Assembly (NCBI GenBank): GCA_963711495.1
Contig: CAVQEK010000003.1
Coordinates: forward strand, 62,001-126,000
DNA length: 64,000 nt
Origin: CAVQEK01 sp963711495
Lineage (GTDB): Bacteria; Bacteroidota; Bacteroidia; Cytophagales; Cyclobacteriaceae
Direction of reading: 5' to 3'
Shown here: positions 45,222 to 54,708 of the stretch, piece by piece
Numbering within the stretch: the stretch's first letter is position 1
How the letters are laid out: each line of letters opens with the position of its first letter
Notes under the pieces: generated by a model
Databases searched by the model: none
The model's input: the letters and a program-made list of their open reading frames with translations, nothing else
What the model was told of the DNA's origin: nothing
Position numbers and translations under genes: made by a program

Positions 45222-46508
45222 TTAGATCTTTTCTTTTTTGGTTGTTTTACCCCGCCACCAGGTTGCCAGGGACGATCCGGTAATATTCATCATTGGGCCA
45301 AATACCGCGGGTGCCAGACCAACCGTCGCCACTTTGCCCATTTGCAGTGCAATGCCCGAGGCCAGTCCTCCGTTTTGCATCCCCACTTCCAAAGCAATAG
45401 TCCGGCATGATTTTTCATCCATCTTTAATAGTTTGCAGGTCCAGTAACCAAGGAAATATCCCAGCGAATTGTGCAAAAGACAGGCAAAAATGAGCAGGAA
45501 TCCAATCTCGAGAAGGCTGTCCCGACCTGCAGCAGTGATTATGGTGATGATGATACCAATGCCCAGCATCGATATAAAAGCAAGGGCTTTGTCAAGCCAC
45601 ACCTTGCTTCCTTTTGCCCATATTTTAAAGAGCAGGCCTCCAAAAATAGGAAGTACCAGAAACCAGAATAAGTTGTTGAAAAACCGGGTCAGCGCAATCA
45701 GGGGGGTGATTTCACTGGTGTTGAATGCAATGAGATTTTTTGTTGCTATAATGACCAGGAATATTATTGATTGAACCAAAATATCTATTCTCTTTTCTTT
45801 ACCGTAGGATATGGCGTTAAAAATCAATCCGCCAATGATTGGAAGTATCACCATATCAGTGATTCCCAACATCATGTTCCAAAAATCGATTGGGACAAAT
45901 TGACCTGCCAAATACTTCATTAATGTTGGTGTGAGAATGGGAGCGAGCAAAGTAGCAATTGCTGTTAATGTTACCGAAAGTGCCAGGTTGGCTTTGGCAA
46001 TGAAAGACATTACGTTCGAAGCCAGACCACTGGGTGAGGAACCTACCAGCACGATGCCGGCGGCTATCTCAGCCGGAAACCCGAAGGTAGTCGCTATGGT
46101 AATTCCAATGATCGGCATAATTGTAAACTGACTGATCAAGCCGACAATCACTCCTTTGGGCATTCTTATCACAGCAGCAAAATCTTTCAGGCTCATTTGG
46201 GAACCCATCCCAAACATGATGATTTGCAACAAAGGGACAATAAGCTTTTTTAATTCAAAGTTTCCCAATTTCTGAAAATACTGTGGGTAGTACATCGATA
46301 TTGTAACTGCAGCAAATATCCAGATTGTATAAGAGAAACTAGAAAATCTCGAAAATCCATGAATGCCAATGGCAAATAATATGAAAAACAGGACTAGGAA
46401 GGGGCCGGAGGGCAAATTAATTTTAAAAAGGAGAATAAAAATAAAGGTCGATAAGCACAAAACTGCCAGAGAAAGTAGCACATTGTAAAGAGATTGGCTA
46501 TTTTTCAT
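45222..46508 (-). CDS. BASS-family (bile acid:Na+ symporter-like) transporter
   Basis: 428 residues. After two N-terminal membrane segments comes a BASS core of about ten segments: MFGMGSQMSLKDFAAVIRMPK, LVGSSPSGLASNVMSFIAKANLALSVTLTAIATLLAPILTP, and EVGMQNGGLASGIAL near the C terminus; the two crossover motifs are typical. Family members move bile acids, pyruvate, pantothenate or other organic acids with Na+. Upstream of the RraA-like gene and probably cotranscribed. Confidence 0.85.
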   Translation of the reverse strand: MKNSQSLYNVLLSLAVLCLSTFIFILLFKINLPSGPFLVLFFILFAIGIHGFSRFSSFSYTIWIFAAVTISMYYPQYFQKLGNFELKKLIVPLLQIIMFGMGSQMSLKDFAAVIRMPKGVIVGLISQFTIMPIIGITIATTFGFPAEIAAGIVLVGSSPSGLASNVMSFIAKANLALSVTLTAIATLLAPILTPTLMKYLAGQFVPIDFWNMMLGITDMVILPIIGGLIFNAISYGKEKRIDILVQSIIFLVIIATKNLIAFNTSEITPLIALTRFFNNLFWFLVLPIFGGLLFKIWAKGSKVWLDKALAFISMLGIGIIITIITAAGRDSLLEIGFLLIFACLLHNSLGYFLGYWTCKLLKMDEKSCRTIALEVGMQNGGLASGIALQMGKVATVGLAPAVFGPMMNITGSSLATWWRGKTTKKEKI

Positions 46509-46658
46509 TGGGTGATTAGTTAAAAAAAATTGTCTTCAAACTATAAAGACAAATAATCGACATAAAATCCCTATGTCAGGGCAAATAAGTTAGGCATAAA
46601 TATCAGAATTTTTTTAAAAATAAATTGCGAAGTTACGAACCTAAAACCCAAACACAGC

Positions 46659-48068
46659 ATGAAATTTCAATTTACAAGTTCAAAGAATGAAAACAGTGAA
46701 CATCAAAATTCCAGACGAGCATTTATTCAAAAAGCCGGTTTGGGAGGATTGGCGCTTGGCTATATCTTCAATGGTAATATTGATAAGGAATTGGAATTTA
46801 CTACACAAAAAGTAAACCGCAATTCCAGCCCCTCTGATTTAAAAATCACCGACCTCAGAATTGCTTACACCACCAAATCACCCATTATAAAAATTGATAC
46901 CAATCAGGGTATTTACGGGCTGGGGGAAGTTCGTGATCAGGGGAGCCCCAAATATGCATTATTTCTTAAAAGCAGGTTATTGGGCAAGAACCCGTGCAAT
47001 GTCGAACAATTATTTAAAGTGATCAAACAGTTTGGCGGCAATGGTCGACAGGGTGGTGGGGTCAGCGGAGTTGAAATGGCTTTGTGGGACCTTACCGGAA
47101 AAGCGTACGGAGTACCGGTGTATCAGTTGCTTGGTGGAAAATATCGGGATAAAATCAGGATTTACGCAGATACTCCATCTTCAACTGATCCGGAAGTATA
47201 TGCCAAAAGAATGCGGAGCCGTATGGATAATGGATTTACTTTTTTAAAAATGGACTTTGGCATCAACCTGATTAAGGATATTCCCGGAGCATTGAATGGT
47301 GCAAATGTATGGGATTTGAATAAACAATGGACAGAAGAATTGGGAAGTTATGGAGAGACCAAACATCCATTTACAAGAATTCAAATTACAGACCTTGGTC
47401 TGGAAAAAATGTTGGAATATGTGGATGTCGTACGGAATATTGTCGGTTATGAAATTCCATTGGCGGCTGATCATTTTGGTCATTTCGGGGTAAATACCGC
47501 CATTAAATTGGGTGAGGCCGTTGAAAAATACCGGTTAGCCTGGTTGGAAGATCTAATTCCCTGGTTTTATACCGAACAGTGGAAAGAAATTACCACAGCC
47601 ATTGATACGCCGACTTTGACCGGAGAAGATATTTATTTAAAAGAAGGTTTTAAAAAGCTGATCGAAAATCACGCAGTTGATATGGTTCATCCTGACCTCG
47701 CCACTGCTGGAGGAATACTGGAAACGAAGAAAATCGGAGATTTTGCCGAAGAGCATGGTATAGCCATGGCCATGCATTTTGCAGGTTCGCCAATCTCTTT
47801 TCTCGCCAATGTGCACTGCGCGGCAGCCACCGAAAATTTCGTGGCCCTGGAACATCACGATGTTGACAATCCATGGTGGGAAGATTTGGTGAAAGACATT
47901 GAAAAGCCGATTTTTAATAACGGATTTGTAAAAGTACCGGAAAGCCCAGGACTTGGACTTGACCTCAATGAAGCGGTGATTAAAGAGCATCTTAAGGAAG
48001 GTGAAAAATATTTTGCCCCTACACCGGAATGGAATGAAGATCAATCCTGGGACAGAACCTGGAGTTAA
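46659..48068 (+). CDS. Tat-exported mandelate racemase/enolase-superfamily dehydratase
   Basis: 469 residues. The N terminus carries a Tat-type signal (SRRAFIQKAGLGGLALGYIF). The enolase-superfamily barrel has metal-ligand candidates Asp271 (AADHFGHFG), Glu297 (AWLEDLIPW) and Glu323 (LTGEDIY), and the acid/base His373 (MAMHFAGSPIS); the layout resembles D-galactonate or mannonate dehydratases of the MR subgroup. The substrate is probably a sugar acid. Placed upstream of a Tat-exported Gfo/Idh/MocA gene, 25 bases apart. Confidence 0.85.
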   Translation: MKFQFTSSKNENSEHQNSRRAFIQKAGLGGLALGYIFNGNIDKELEFTTQKVNRNSSPSDLKITDLRIAYTTKSPIIKIDTNQGIYGLGEVRDQGSPKYALFLKSRLLGKNPCNVEQLFKVIKQFGGNGRQGGGVSGVEMALWDLTGKAYGVPVYQLLGGKYRDKIRIYADTPSSTDPEVYAKRMRSRMDNGFTFLKMDFGINLIKDIPGALNGANVWDLNKQWTEELGSYGETKHPFTRIQITDLGLEKMLEYVDVVRNIVGYEIPLAADHFGHFGVNTAIKLGEAVEKYRLAWLEDLIPWFYTEQWKEITTAIDTPTLTGEDIYLKEGFKKLIENHAVDMVHPDLATAGGILETKKIGDFAEEHGIAMAMHFAGSPISFLANVHCAAATENFVALEHHDVDNPWWEDLVKDIEKPIFNNGFVKVPESPGLGLDLNEAVIKEHLKEGEKYFAPTPEWNEDQSWDRTWS

Positions 48069-48093
48069 TATTTTAAACCTGAGTTTTAATTAG

Positions 48094-49389
48094 ATGCAAC
48101 GCAGAGAATTTCTAAAAACGACCGCAGCCAGTACAGTGGGAGCCACAGTTTTCCCCGGATTTATATTCAATGAATCCGGAAAGATATATACCACTGCCTT
48201 GATCGGCACAGGATGGTGGGGGATGAATATTATGCATGAGGCTATTGCTACCGGCAGGTCAAAGGTAGTGGCCTTATGTGATGTTGACAGGAACCAACTA
48301 AAACCCGCAGCCGATGAGGTGCAAAAACTTACTGGAAAAAGACCCAAATTATATGATGATTATCGGGAAATGCTCGTCGGCGAAAAACCGGAAATTACGA
48401 TAATTGCTACGCCCGACCATTGGCATGCGCTTCCTGCCATTATGGCTTTGAAGATGGGTTCCAATGTTTATTTGGAAAAACCCATCAGCCATACCATCGA
48501 TGAAGGGAAGGCAATTGTTGCTGCTCAGAAAAAATATGGGGGAACCATGCAGGTAGATCTCCATAGGCACATTTCTCCACATAATATTTCTGGAATGAAG
48601 TTTCTTAAATCTGGCAAAGCCGGAGATATTAAATTGGTGAAGGCTTTTGTAAATTATGGTACCCGTCAAAACAATTTCATTCCCGATGAAGATCCACCCA
48701 AGGGACTTGATTGGAATTTCTGGTGTGGTCCGGCCCCATACAGACCTTTTAACAAAAAGATCCATCCCAAGGGTTTCAGGGACTATTTGGATTATTCCAA
48801 TGGCATGATCGCAGACTGGGGTGTGCACTGGTTTGACCAGATTTTGTGGTGGTCGGAAGAAAAACAACCAAAGACTATTTATTCCACAGGAGGCTTACTA
48901 TATCCGGACAGTCAGGGTGATGCCCCGGATTACCAGGTGGCAACTTTCGAATTTGAGTCATTTACGGCCATGTGGGAACATCGCAGGCTGGCTGGTTCTG
49001 CCATTGAAAACCATAATATTGGAGTATATTTTTATGGCACCAAAGGTATTTTCCACATGGGATGGCTCGATGGCTGGACTTTTTACCCAAATCAAAAGGG
49101 TGACAGTGACATTCATCAGGATCCGGTGTTGCATAAACCAGACGACCAGAACATCAGGGAGCTTTGGGCCGATTTTATTGATGCCATCGATAAAAAACGC
49201 CTGCCTGTAGCTAATATTGAAAACAGTTATTACGCCACCAATATGAGTTTGCTTGCAATGATCTCTTACAAACATGGCAAAAGCATTGCCTGGGATAGAG
49301 ACAAGCAAGTGATAATCGAGGATCCACTGGCAAATAAATTAATGCGGCGAACATACAGACAGCCATGGGAATACCCGGAAATGCAGTAG
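48094..49389 (+). CDS. Tat-exported Gfo/Idh/MocA-family oxidoreductase
   Basis: 431 residues. Tat signal MQRREFLKTTAASTVGATVFPG. Rossmann motif ALIGTGWWGMNIMHEAI, cofactor-binding ALCDVDRN, ATPDHWHALPAIMAL, and the catalytic Lys in VYLEKPISHTIDEGK. The C-terminal domain carries DWGVHWFDQILWW. Such exported members are glucose-fructose-oxidoreductase-like, with a tightly bound NAD(P); some form 3-keto sugars. Likely an operon with the dehydratase gene. Confidence 0.88.
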   Translation: MQRREFLKTTAASTVGATVFPGFIFNESGKIYTTALIGTGWWGMNIMHEAIATGRSKVVALCDVDRNQLKPAADEVQKLTGKRPKLYDDYREMLVGEKPEITIIATPDHWHALPAIMALKMGSNVYLEKPISHTIDEGKAIVAAQKKYGGTMQVDLHRHISPHNISGMKFLKSGKAGDIKLVKAFVNYGTRQNNFIPDEDPPKGLDWNFWCGPAPYRPFNKKIHPKGFRDYLDYSNGMIADWGVHWFDQILWWSEEKQPKTIYSTGGLLYPDSQGDAPDYQVATFEFESFTAMWEHRRLAGSAIENHNIGVYFYGTKGIFHMGWLDGWTFYPNQKGDSDIHQDPVLHKPDDQNIRELWADFIDAIDKKRLPVANIENSYYATNMSLLAMISYKHGKSIAWDRDKQVIIEDPLANKLMRRTYRQPWEYPEMQ

Positions 49390-49392
49390 AAA

Positions 49393-49410
49393 AGGTGCTT
49401 TAAAGCTCCT
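49393..49410. terminator. Convergent hairpin, weak bidirectional terminator
   Basis: An 18-base palindrome with one mismatched pair, centred in TTTAAA (49399-49404), just past the oxidoreductase stop and overlapping the stop of the DUF1080 gene. The tract after it is only partly T-rich. Confidence 0.35.
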
Positions 49411-50014
49411 CAATTTTGATATTTTTCCATTTTACCCTAATGCCTCCGCCAGCATGAATTTGCAATGCGATGGAACCGTTGGAATCGCCGATTTTCTGAT
49501 CATTCAATTCCACCATTTTTACACCATTGAGCCATGTGGTTACCTGTGGTCCAACTACCCGCACCGTCATGGTATTCCATTTTCCCATTTTCAATACATT
49601 ATCTTTTGATGGATCCGGTTTAATAAGCCAGCCCCGGCCGTAGGATTCATAAATTCCGCCGGTATTGTGACCCGGAGGAGCGATTTCTGCCTGCCATCCG
49701 GCAATTTTAGTTCCTTCAATTGTTGAATGAAAGAATAACCCACTATTGCCGTCGGCTTCTTGTTTAAATTCAAGGGTAATTTCAAAATTCTTGTAATGCT
49801 TTTTGGTAGCAAGGTAACCATATTGCTTATCAGGGCCACTTTCACAAACCAGGAGACCATGATCAACATACCATTTTTCGGTGCCATAAATTTGCCATCC
49901 GTCCAGGTTTTTACCGTTAAAAATAGATTTTTTTTGTGCATAGCAATTGCTGAATGACAATAGGGAAAATAAGAAGATCGAAGTCTTCAACCAATGATGT
50001 GCATATTTCTTCAT
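49400..50014 (-). CDS. Exported DUF1080 (3-keto-disaccharide hydrolase-like) protein
   Basis: 204 residues from the ATG at 50014 (MKKYAHHWLKTSIFLFSLL); an upstream ATG at 50038 is less likely. Signal peptide ends in NCYAQ. LamG/concanavalin-like sandwich of DUF1080: SIFNGKNLDGWQIYG at the N terminus, FEITLEFKQEADGNSGLFFHS, GGIYESYGRGWLIKP and the final QIHAGGGIRVKWKNIKIEEL. DUF1080 proteins have been shown to hydrolyse 3-keto-glycosides, made by partner Gfo/Idh/MocA enzymes. Its convergent neighbour is just such an oxidoreductase. Confidence 0.88.
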   Translation of the reverse strand: MKKYAHHWLKTSIFLFSLLSFSNCYAQKKSIFNGKNLDGWQIYGTEKWYVDHGLLVCESGPDKQYGYLATKKHYKNFEITLEFKQEADGNSGLFFHSTIEGTKIAGWQAEIAPPGHNTGGIYESYGRGWLIKPDPSKDNVLKMGKWNTMTVRVVGPQVTTWLNGVKMVELNDQKIGDSNGSIALQIHAGGGIRVKWKNIKIEEL

Positions 50015-50150
50015 CTTTTGAGCGATTAAATTATTCAATTCAGACTGTGCTCTAAAGTATCACATAATTATAAACCTGAAAATCAATTGCTGGTTTTTTT
50101 ATCGATAACACTGAAATTGAGACTATATTATTGGGAAGCGGGCGTCAACC

Positions 50151-50393
50151 CTATTCGGAAGTGTTTTCAGTAACTTTTCTGAATTCAATTCCGGGTTCGC
50201 AATCGATGTAAACATTTGATGATAATGGTTGATCGTAAGTCATCGAATCAATAGTTGGGTTCAACTGATTGATATTGTTGTGTTTATTGTTTTGGGAATA
50301 TAGCCCAAATATTAAAGCAGAAAAGAGTACGGTTAGCCGTACAAGGACGACCAAAACAGTTTGACTGAAACTGATCTTAATAAATTCTACCAA
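50151..50393 (-). CDS. Small hypothetical membrane protein
   Basis: 80 residues: N-terminal hydrophobic segment (about 11-32, VLVVLVRLTVLFSALIFGLY), then a polar tail with NNKHNNINQLNP. No family recognised and no operon partner. It occupies the middle of the long gap between the DUF1080 and MATE genes; the flanks (50015-50150 and 50394-50504) show nothing. It may be a chance frame. Confidence 0.3.
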   Translation of the reverse strand: MVEFIKISFSQTVLVVLVRLTVLFSALIFGLYSQNNKHNNINQLNPTIDSMTYDQPLSSNVYIDCEPGIEFRKVTENTSE

Positions 50394-50504
50394 CAGTATA
50401 ATGATTTTGAAACAATGAAAATATAAGACCTTGAATGATTTTAAATACGATGTCCTTGGACTAAGTAACCAAATATAATTAAATTATATATTGTTTAAGT
50501 GCAA

Positions 50505-51899
50505 TTATACATTGACATTTTGAGGCGATGGAGTTAATTTATATTTCATTTCTTTTTGCAAAAACCAATATGTAACAACAGCCGACATCAGATCAGCAAT
50601 AGGGAAGGAATACCATATACCATTCACATCAAAGAAATTCGGAAGAATTAAAACTAGTGGAATCAGGAAAAAGCCTTGTTTGGTCATGGTAAGTAAAAGT
50701 GCGGGAAGGGCTTTTCCAATGGCCTGAAAGTAACCTGCTCCGATCATCTGTATGGCAATTACAGGAGCAGCAAGGAACACAATGACCAAAGCAGCGCTAC
50801 TTTCATTGATCAGAGCATGATCAACCGTAAAGGCACGAACGATCTGTGAAGAGAAAAATAGGATTAATACCAGAATAATGGCAGCCAGGATTGTACCAAA
50901 TTTTATGGAAGTATTGATACTCAATTTCACCCTGTTTGGTTGTTTGGCTCCATAATTATACCCAGCAATGGGCAGAAATCCCTGGACAATTCCAATTATA
51001 GGGAATAGTCCGAACATCATGACGCGGTTGACGATTCCATATGCCGCAATTCCAGTTTCTCCGGCATATCGATATAAAGTGTGATTGAGTACCACGGTGA
51101 GAAGACTTACAGATCCTTGTCTGGCGAATGTTATGAGACCAATGGAAAATATCTCGCGAACAATAGTAAATCGAAGTTTCAAATATTTAAAGACAAGGGA
51201 AATTTCAGAATCACCTCTGACAAAGAAATATAAAGCATATAAAGCACTCATTATATAAGAAATGGTCGTGGCCCAGGCAGCGCCAGCCATACCCATCTTA
51301 AGCCAGATGATGAAGATGGGATCAAGGATAATGTTTGCCAAAGCAGGAATGATCATGATGTACATTGCTACCCGGGGTCTGCCTTGTGCGCGGATCACAT
51401 TATTCGACATCATCGCCCAAGCCAGAAACGGTACGCCATAAAGAATCACCCTAAAATACTCCTTGGCGTACACCATGATGTCTCCTTTCGAACCAAATAA
51501 TGTGAGGATCGATTCTTCAAAAATATATCCTAAAACCATAAATACCAGGGCGAGATGCAGGGTAAGATTGATCTGGTTGCCAAAGGTTATTTTGGCCTTC
51601 TTGATGTCTTCAGCACCCAATGCCCTTGAAATTATAGAAGCCCCACCAACACCAATTGCCATACCCACTGATGAAATTAAAAAGGAGATTGGCATCACTA
51701 CTGTAACCGCGCCAATAGCCATAGGTCCAATAAAACGTCCCACATAAATGGTATCGACTATGCTGTAAATCGACATGATCAGAAATCCGATCGATGCCGG
51801 TACAGCTTGTTTGATGAGTACCTTGCTAATGTCTCCGGAACCCAGCTCTTCAGATTTTACAGTGTTTTTTGGTGTTGACCTCAAAATAAATTGTGCCAA
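50505..51899 (-). CDS. MATE-family efflux transporter
   Basis: 464 residues with about 12 membrane segments. ISKVLIKQAVPASIGFLIMSIYSIVDTIYVGRFIGPMAIGAVTVVMPI is the typical first MATE repeat, followed by VGGASIISRALGAED and, in the second half, GIVQGFLPIAGYNYGAKQPNRVK. Such proteins export drugs or metabolites using Na+ or H+. The start is a TTG at 51899; no ATG exists before the first membrane segment (next at residue 43), so an alternative GTG in the N-terminal tail is possible. Confidence 0.9.
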   Translation of the reverse strand: MAQFILRSTPKNTVKSEELGSGDISKVLIKQAVPASIGFLIMSIYSIVDTIYVGRFIGPMAIGAVTVVMPISFLISSVGMAIGVGGASIISRALGAEDIKKAKITFGNQINLTLHLALVFMVLGYIFEESILTLFGSKGDIMVYAKEYFRVILYGVPFLAWAMMSNNVIRAQGRPRVAMYIMIIPALANIILDPIFIIWLKMGMAGAAWATTISYIMSALYALYFFVRGDSEISLVFKYLKLRFTIVREIFSIGLITFARQGSVSLLTVVLNHTLYRYAGETGIAAYGIVNRVMMFGLFPIIGIVQGFLPIAGYNYGAKQPNRVKLSINTSIKFGTILAAIILVLILFFSSQIVRAFTVDHALINESSAALVIVFLAAPVIAIQMIGAGYFQAIGKALPALLLTMTKQGFFLIPLVLILPNFFDVNGIWYSFPIADLMSAVVTYWFLQKEMKYKLTPSPQNVNV

Positions 51900-52072
51900 A
51901 AATTAGACTTGGAATTTCGATGTCATTAAACAAAGAAAATATTCATGATATATCATGCCTTAATGTTCGGGCTAAATAAAAATTCTATCTTTTAAACGCT
52001 CAATTGGGAAGTTTAATTGAAATCGACATTTTTTTCGGACCGTTGCTTATAGACACGGCACGAAACTTAATA

Positions 52073-52082
52073 AAAACGTTTT
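52073..52082. promoter_or_regulatory. Candidate LacI-family operator upstream of sugar ABC operon
   Basis: AAAACGTTTT, a perfect 10-base palindrome with a central CG, the hallmark of LacI-family operators. It lies about 92 bases before the periplasmic-binding-protein start, in the 274-base divergent region (51900-52173) shared with the MATE gene. Nothing else is obvious there. Confidence 0.4.
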
Positions 52083-52173
52083 AAAAAAATGATTGTTTCC
52101 GCTACATTTAAATTCGTATTAGTTTGATTTCCTTTATTGGATTGCAGATTAAAAATACTTTAAACCCCGGATT

Positions 52174-53175
52174 ATGAATGACACAAAATTAGTTTTTTTG
52201 ATTGTACACCTTTCCTTACTGCTACTCATTGTTTCATGTGGTGGGAATAAAAACAAGGATAATGCAGCTTCTGAGAAAAAGTTTCAAATTGCGGTTATTC
52301 CAAAAGGCACTGCTTTTGATTTTTGGAAAAGCATTCATGTTGGTGCTAAAATGGCAGAACACGATTTTGGAGTGCAAATTTTCTGGCAGGGACCGGAAAG
52401 AGAAGATGACCGCCAAATGCAAATACAGGTGGTCCAAAATTTTATCAGTAGAAAAGTGGATGCCATTGTGCTATCTCCGCTTGATTCCAGGGCATTAATT
52501 TCACCGGTTAAAGCTGCAAAAAACAGAAATATTCCTGTAATCATTATGGATTCGGGATTAGATTCTGATATTATGGATTCATTCGTTGCCACCAATAATA
52601 CGGAAGGCGGTAAGGTTTGTGCCAGACAAATGAATGAATTATTGAATGGTAAAGGAAAAGTAATTTTGCTGCGGTTTGTGGAAGGATCTTCCAGTACTGA
52701 GAAACGTTCCGAAGCTTTCATTGAGGAAATTGGTAAGATCGCACCGGGTATAGAACTCATTTCTTCCAATCAATATGCGGGTTCTACTATGGAAAAAGCC
52801 TTCCAAACCGCTCAAAATTTATTGAACCGTTATGGCCAGGTTGACGGAATTTTTTGTGTCAACAACATATCATCAATGGGCATGCTTAGGGCATTAGAAA
52901 CAAGCGGACTGGCTAGAAAGATAAAATTTGTGGGTTTCGATACCAATGAAGTTTTAATTGAAGCATTAAAAAATGGAAAAATTCAAGGTCTTGCAGCTCA
53001 GGACCCGGTTAAGATCGGTTATGAATCTGTCCACCAGGCAGTGAAGATTCTTAATCATGCGTCTATTGAAAAGCGCATTGATACAGGCATCACTATGATT
53101 ACGATAAACAATATTGAAGACTCATCTGTTCAGAAATTAATTCATCCCGATTTTAAAAAATGGTTAGGGGAGTAA
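52174..53175 (+). CDS. Ribose-type ABC transporter substrate-binding lipoprotein
   Basis: 333 residues. A lipoprotein signal with lipobox LLLLIVSCGG (Cys at about 22), then a type I periplasmic-binding-protein fold: QIAVIPKGTAFDFWKSIHVGAKMAE, VVQNFISRKVDAIVLSPLDSRA, VDGIFCVNNISSMGML. RbsB-like sugar-binding subunit, held to a membrane in the periplasm. First gene of the transporter operon; the ATPase gene follows at once. Confidence 0.9.
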   Translation: MNDTKLVFLIVHLSLLLLIVSCGGNKNKDNAASEKKFQIAVIPKGTAFDFWKSIHVGAKMAEHDFGVQIFWQGPEREDDRQMQIQVVQNFISRKVDAIVLSPLDSRALISPVKAAKNRNIPVIIMDSGLDSDIMDSFVATNNTEGGKVCARQMNELLNGKGKVILLRFVEGSSSTEKRSEAFIEEIGKIAPGIELISSNQYAGSTMEKAFQTAQNLLNRYGQVDGIFCVNNISSMGMLRALETSGLARKIKFVGFDTNEVLIEALKNGKIQGLAAQDPVKIGYESVHQAVKILNHASIEKRIDTGITMITINNIEDSSVQKLIHPDFKKWLGE

Positions 53176-53184
53176 GTGCCGGTT

Positions 53185-54708
53185 ATGGGTGATCTGCTAT
53201 TACAATTAAAAGGAATTTGTAAATCATTCGGCGCCAACAAGGCGCTTGATCACGTCGACCTGGAAATTAAATCCGGAGAGGTGCATGCATTGGTCGGTGA
53301 AAATGGTGCCGGCAAAAGTACGCTCATGAAAATATTGAGTGGGGTAATTCCACCAGATGAGGGCACCATGTTTTTTCATGGAAACCCTTATTTGCCCAAA
53401 AGTACCCATGATGCCCGCATGAAAGGTATAAGCATGATATATCAGGAACTCAATATTGCTCCCCATCTTACGGTGGAAGAAAACATGACCCTTGGTTTGG
53501 AAACCAACATGTTTGGCTTGGTGGTCAAACAAAGCGAAATTGTTTCTGAAGTCCTGAGCCAGCTAGGACATGCTGAAATCGATCCATCTGTAAAAACAGG
53601 TGCATTAAAATTGGCGAAACAGCAAATCGTAGAAATTGCGAGATCCTTAATGATAGAAACGGAAGTGGTGATCATGGATGAACCGACCAGTTCCATTTCT
53701 TTGGAAGACAAAAGAGCGCTTTTCGGCATTGTTAAACAATTAACCGAAAAAGGCATAGCAGTCATCTACATCAGTCATTTTCTTGAAGAGATCCAGGAGA
53801 TAGCGGATCGCTATACGGTTTTGAGAGATGGAAGAACGGTGGATACCGGAGAAATTGAAAATACAACGTTGAAGAACATCATTCAAAAGATGGTCGGACG
53901 CGAGGTAACTGAACTTTATCCCACAAAGAAGTATAATTTGGGTGAAGTTGTCCTGGACGTTAATGATGTCAGTTCTTCGATTCAACCAACAGGTAAAGCT
54001 TCATTTATGGTGCGCCGGGGAGAGATCCTTGGAGTTGCAGGTTTGATTGGTGCGGGCCGTACAGAAGCTATTAAAGCGATTTTCGGAATAGATAAAGCAA
54101 TTTCCGGTGAAGTGACCATTAACTCAAAACCCTCAATAAAAGCGTACTTAATGCATCCGGCTTTGGCATTGACTTCTGGGGTTGATTATTTAAGTGAAGA
54201 CCGTAAAGAAGAGGGATTGGCTTTAAATTTGTCGGTAGGGGACAATATCACCCTTTCCACATTAGCCAAATATGCCCGATGGGGATTTATACAACAAAGC
54301 ATTGAAAACCAGAGCATTTGGAAATGGATACATAAACTTAATATTAAGAGTGGCACGCCGGAAAATAAGGTAAATAATTTATCCGGTGGAAACCAGCAGA
54401 AATTATGCATAGCCCGGTTGCTAAATCACGATAGCGACATTTTATTTCTCGATGAACCAACAAAAGGGGTGGATGTTGGCAGTAAATCCGAAATTTATAG
54501 AATCATCAGCCAACTGGCAGATCAGGGGAAGGCCATTGTTTTAATCAGTTCTTATTTGCCGGAACTATTCGGAATTTGTAATTCCTTGGCGGTAATGTAC
54601 AAAGGAACGCTTTCAATGAAAAAGAAAATAAATCAATGGACTGAAGAAGAGGTCATGTTATTCGCCACATCTGGGAAAATGAATATATTTGATGAAGATC
54701 GTAAGTAA
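53185..54708 (+). CDS. Ribose-type ABC transporter ATPase (two domains)
   Basis: 507 residues from the ATG at 53185 (MGDLLLQLKGICKSFG); a GTG directly after the upstream stop, at 53176, adds 3 residues. RbsA/MglA type with two nucleotide-binding domains: Walker A GENGAGKST, signature LAKQQIVEIARSL and VIMDEPTSSIS in the first; degenerate GLIGAGRTEAIKA, signature LSGGNQQKLCIARLL and LFLDEPTKGVDVGSK in the second. Energises sugar import. Overlaps the permease gene by about 17 bases. Confidence 0.92.
   Translation: MGDLLLQLKGICKSFGANKALDHVDLEIKSGEVHALVGENGAGKSTLMKILSGVIPPDEGTMFFHGNPYLPKSTHDARMKGISMIYQELNIAPHLTVEENMTLGLETNMFGLVVKQSEIVSEVLSQLGHAEIDPSVKTGALKLAKQQIVEIARSLMIETEVVIMDEPTSSISLEDKRALFGIVKQLTEKGIAVIYISHFLEEIQEIADRYTVLRDGRTVDTGEIENTTLKNIIQKMVGREVTELYPTKKYNLGEVVLDVNDVSSSIQPTGKASFMVRRGEILGVAGLIGAGRTEAIKAIFGIDKAISGEVTINSKPSIKAYLMHPALALTSGVDYLSEDRKEEGLALNLSVGDNITLSTLAKYARWGFIQQSIENQSIWKWIHKLNIKSGTPENKVNNLSGGNQQKLCIARLLNHDSDILFLDEPTKGVDVGSKSEIYRIISQLADQGKAIVLISSYLPELFGICNSLAVMYKGTLSMKKKINQWTEEEVMLFATSGKMNIFDEDRK

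Noticed and set aside
48349..48867. 172-codon minus-strand open frame inside the Gfo/Idh/MocA gene
   Set aside because: Antisense shadow; the plus-strand gene has full family motifs over this stretch.
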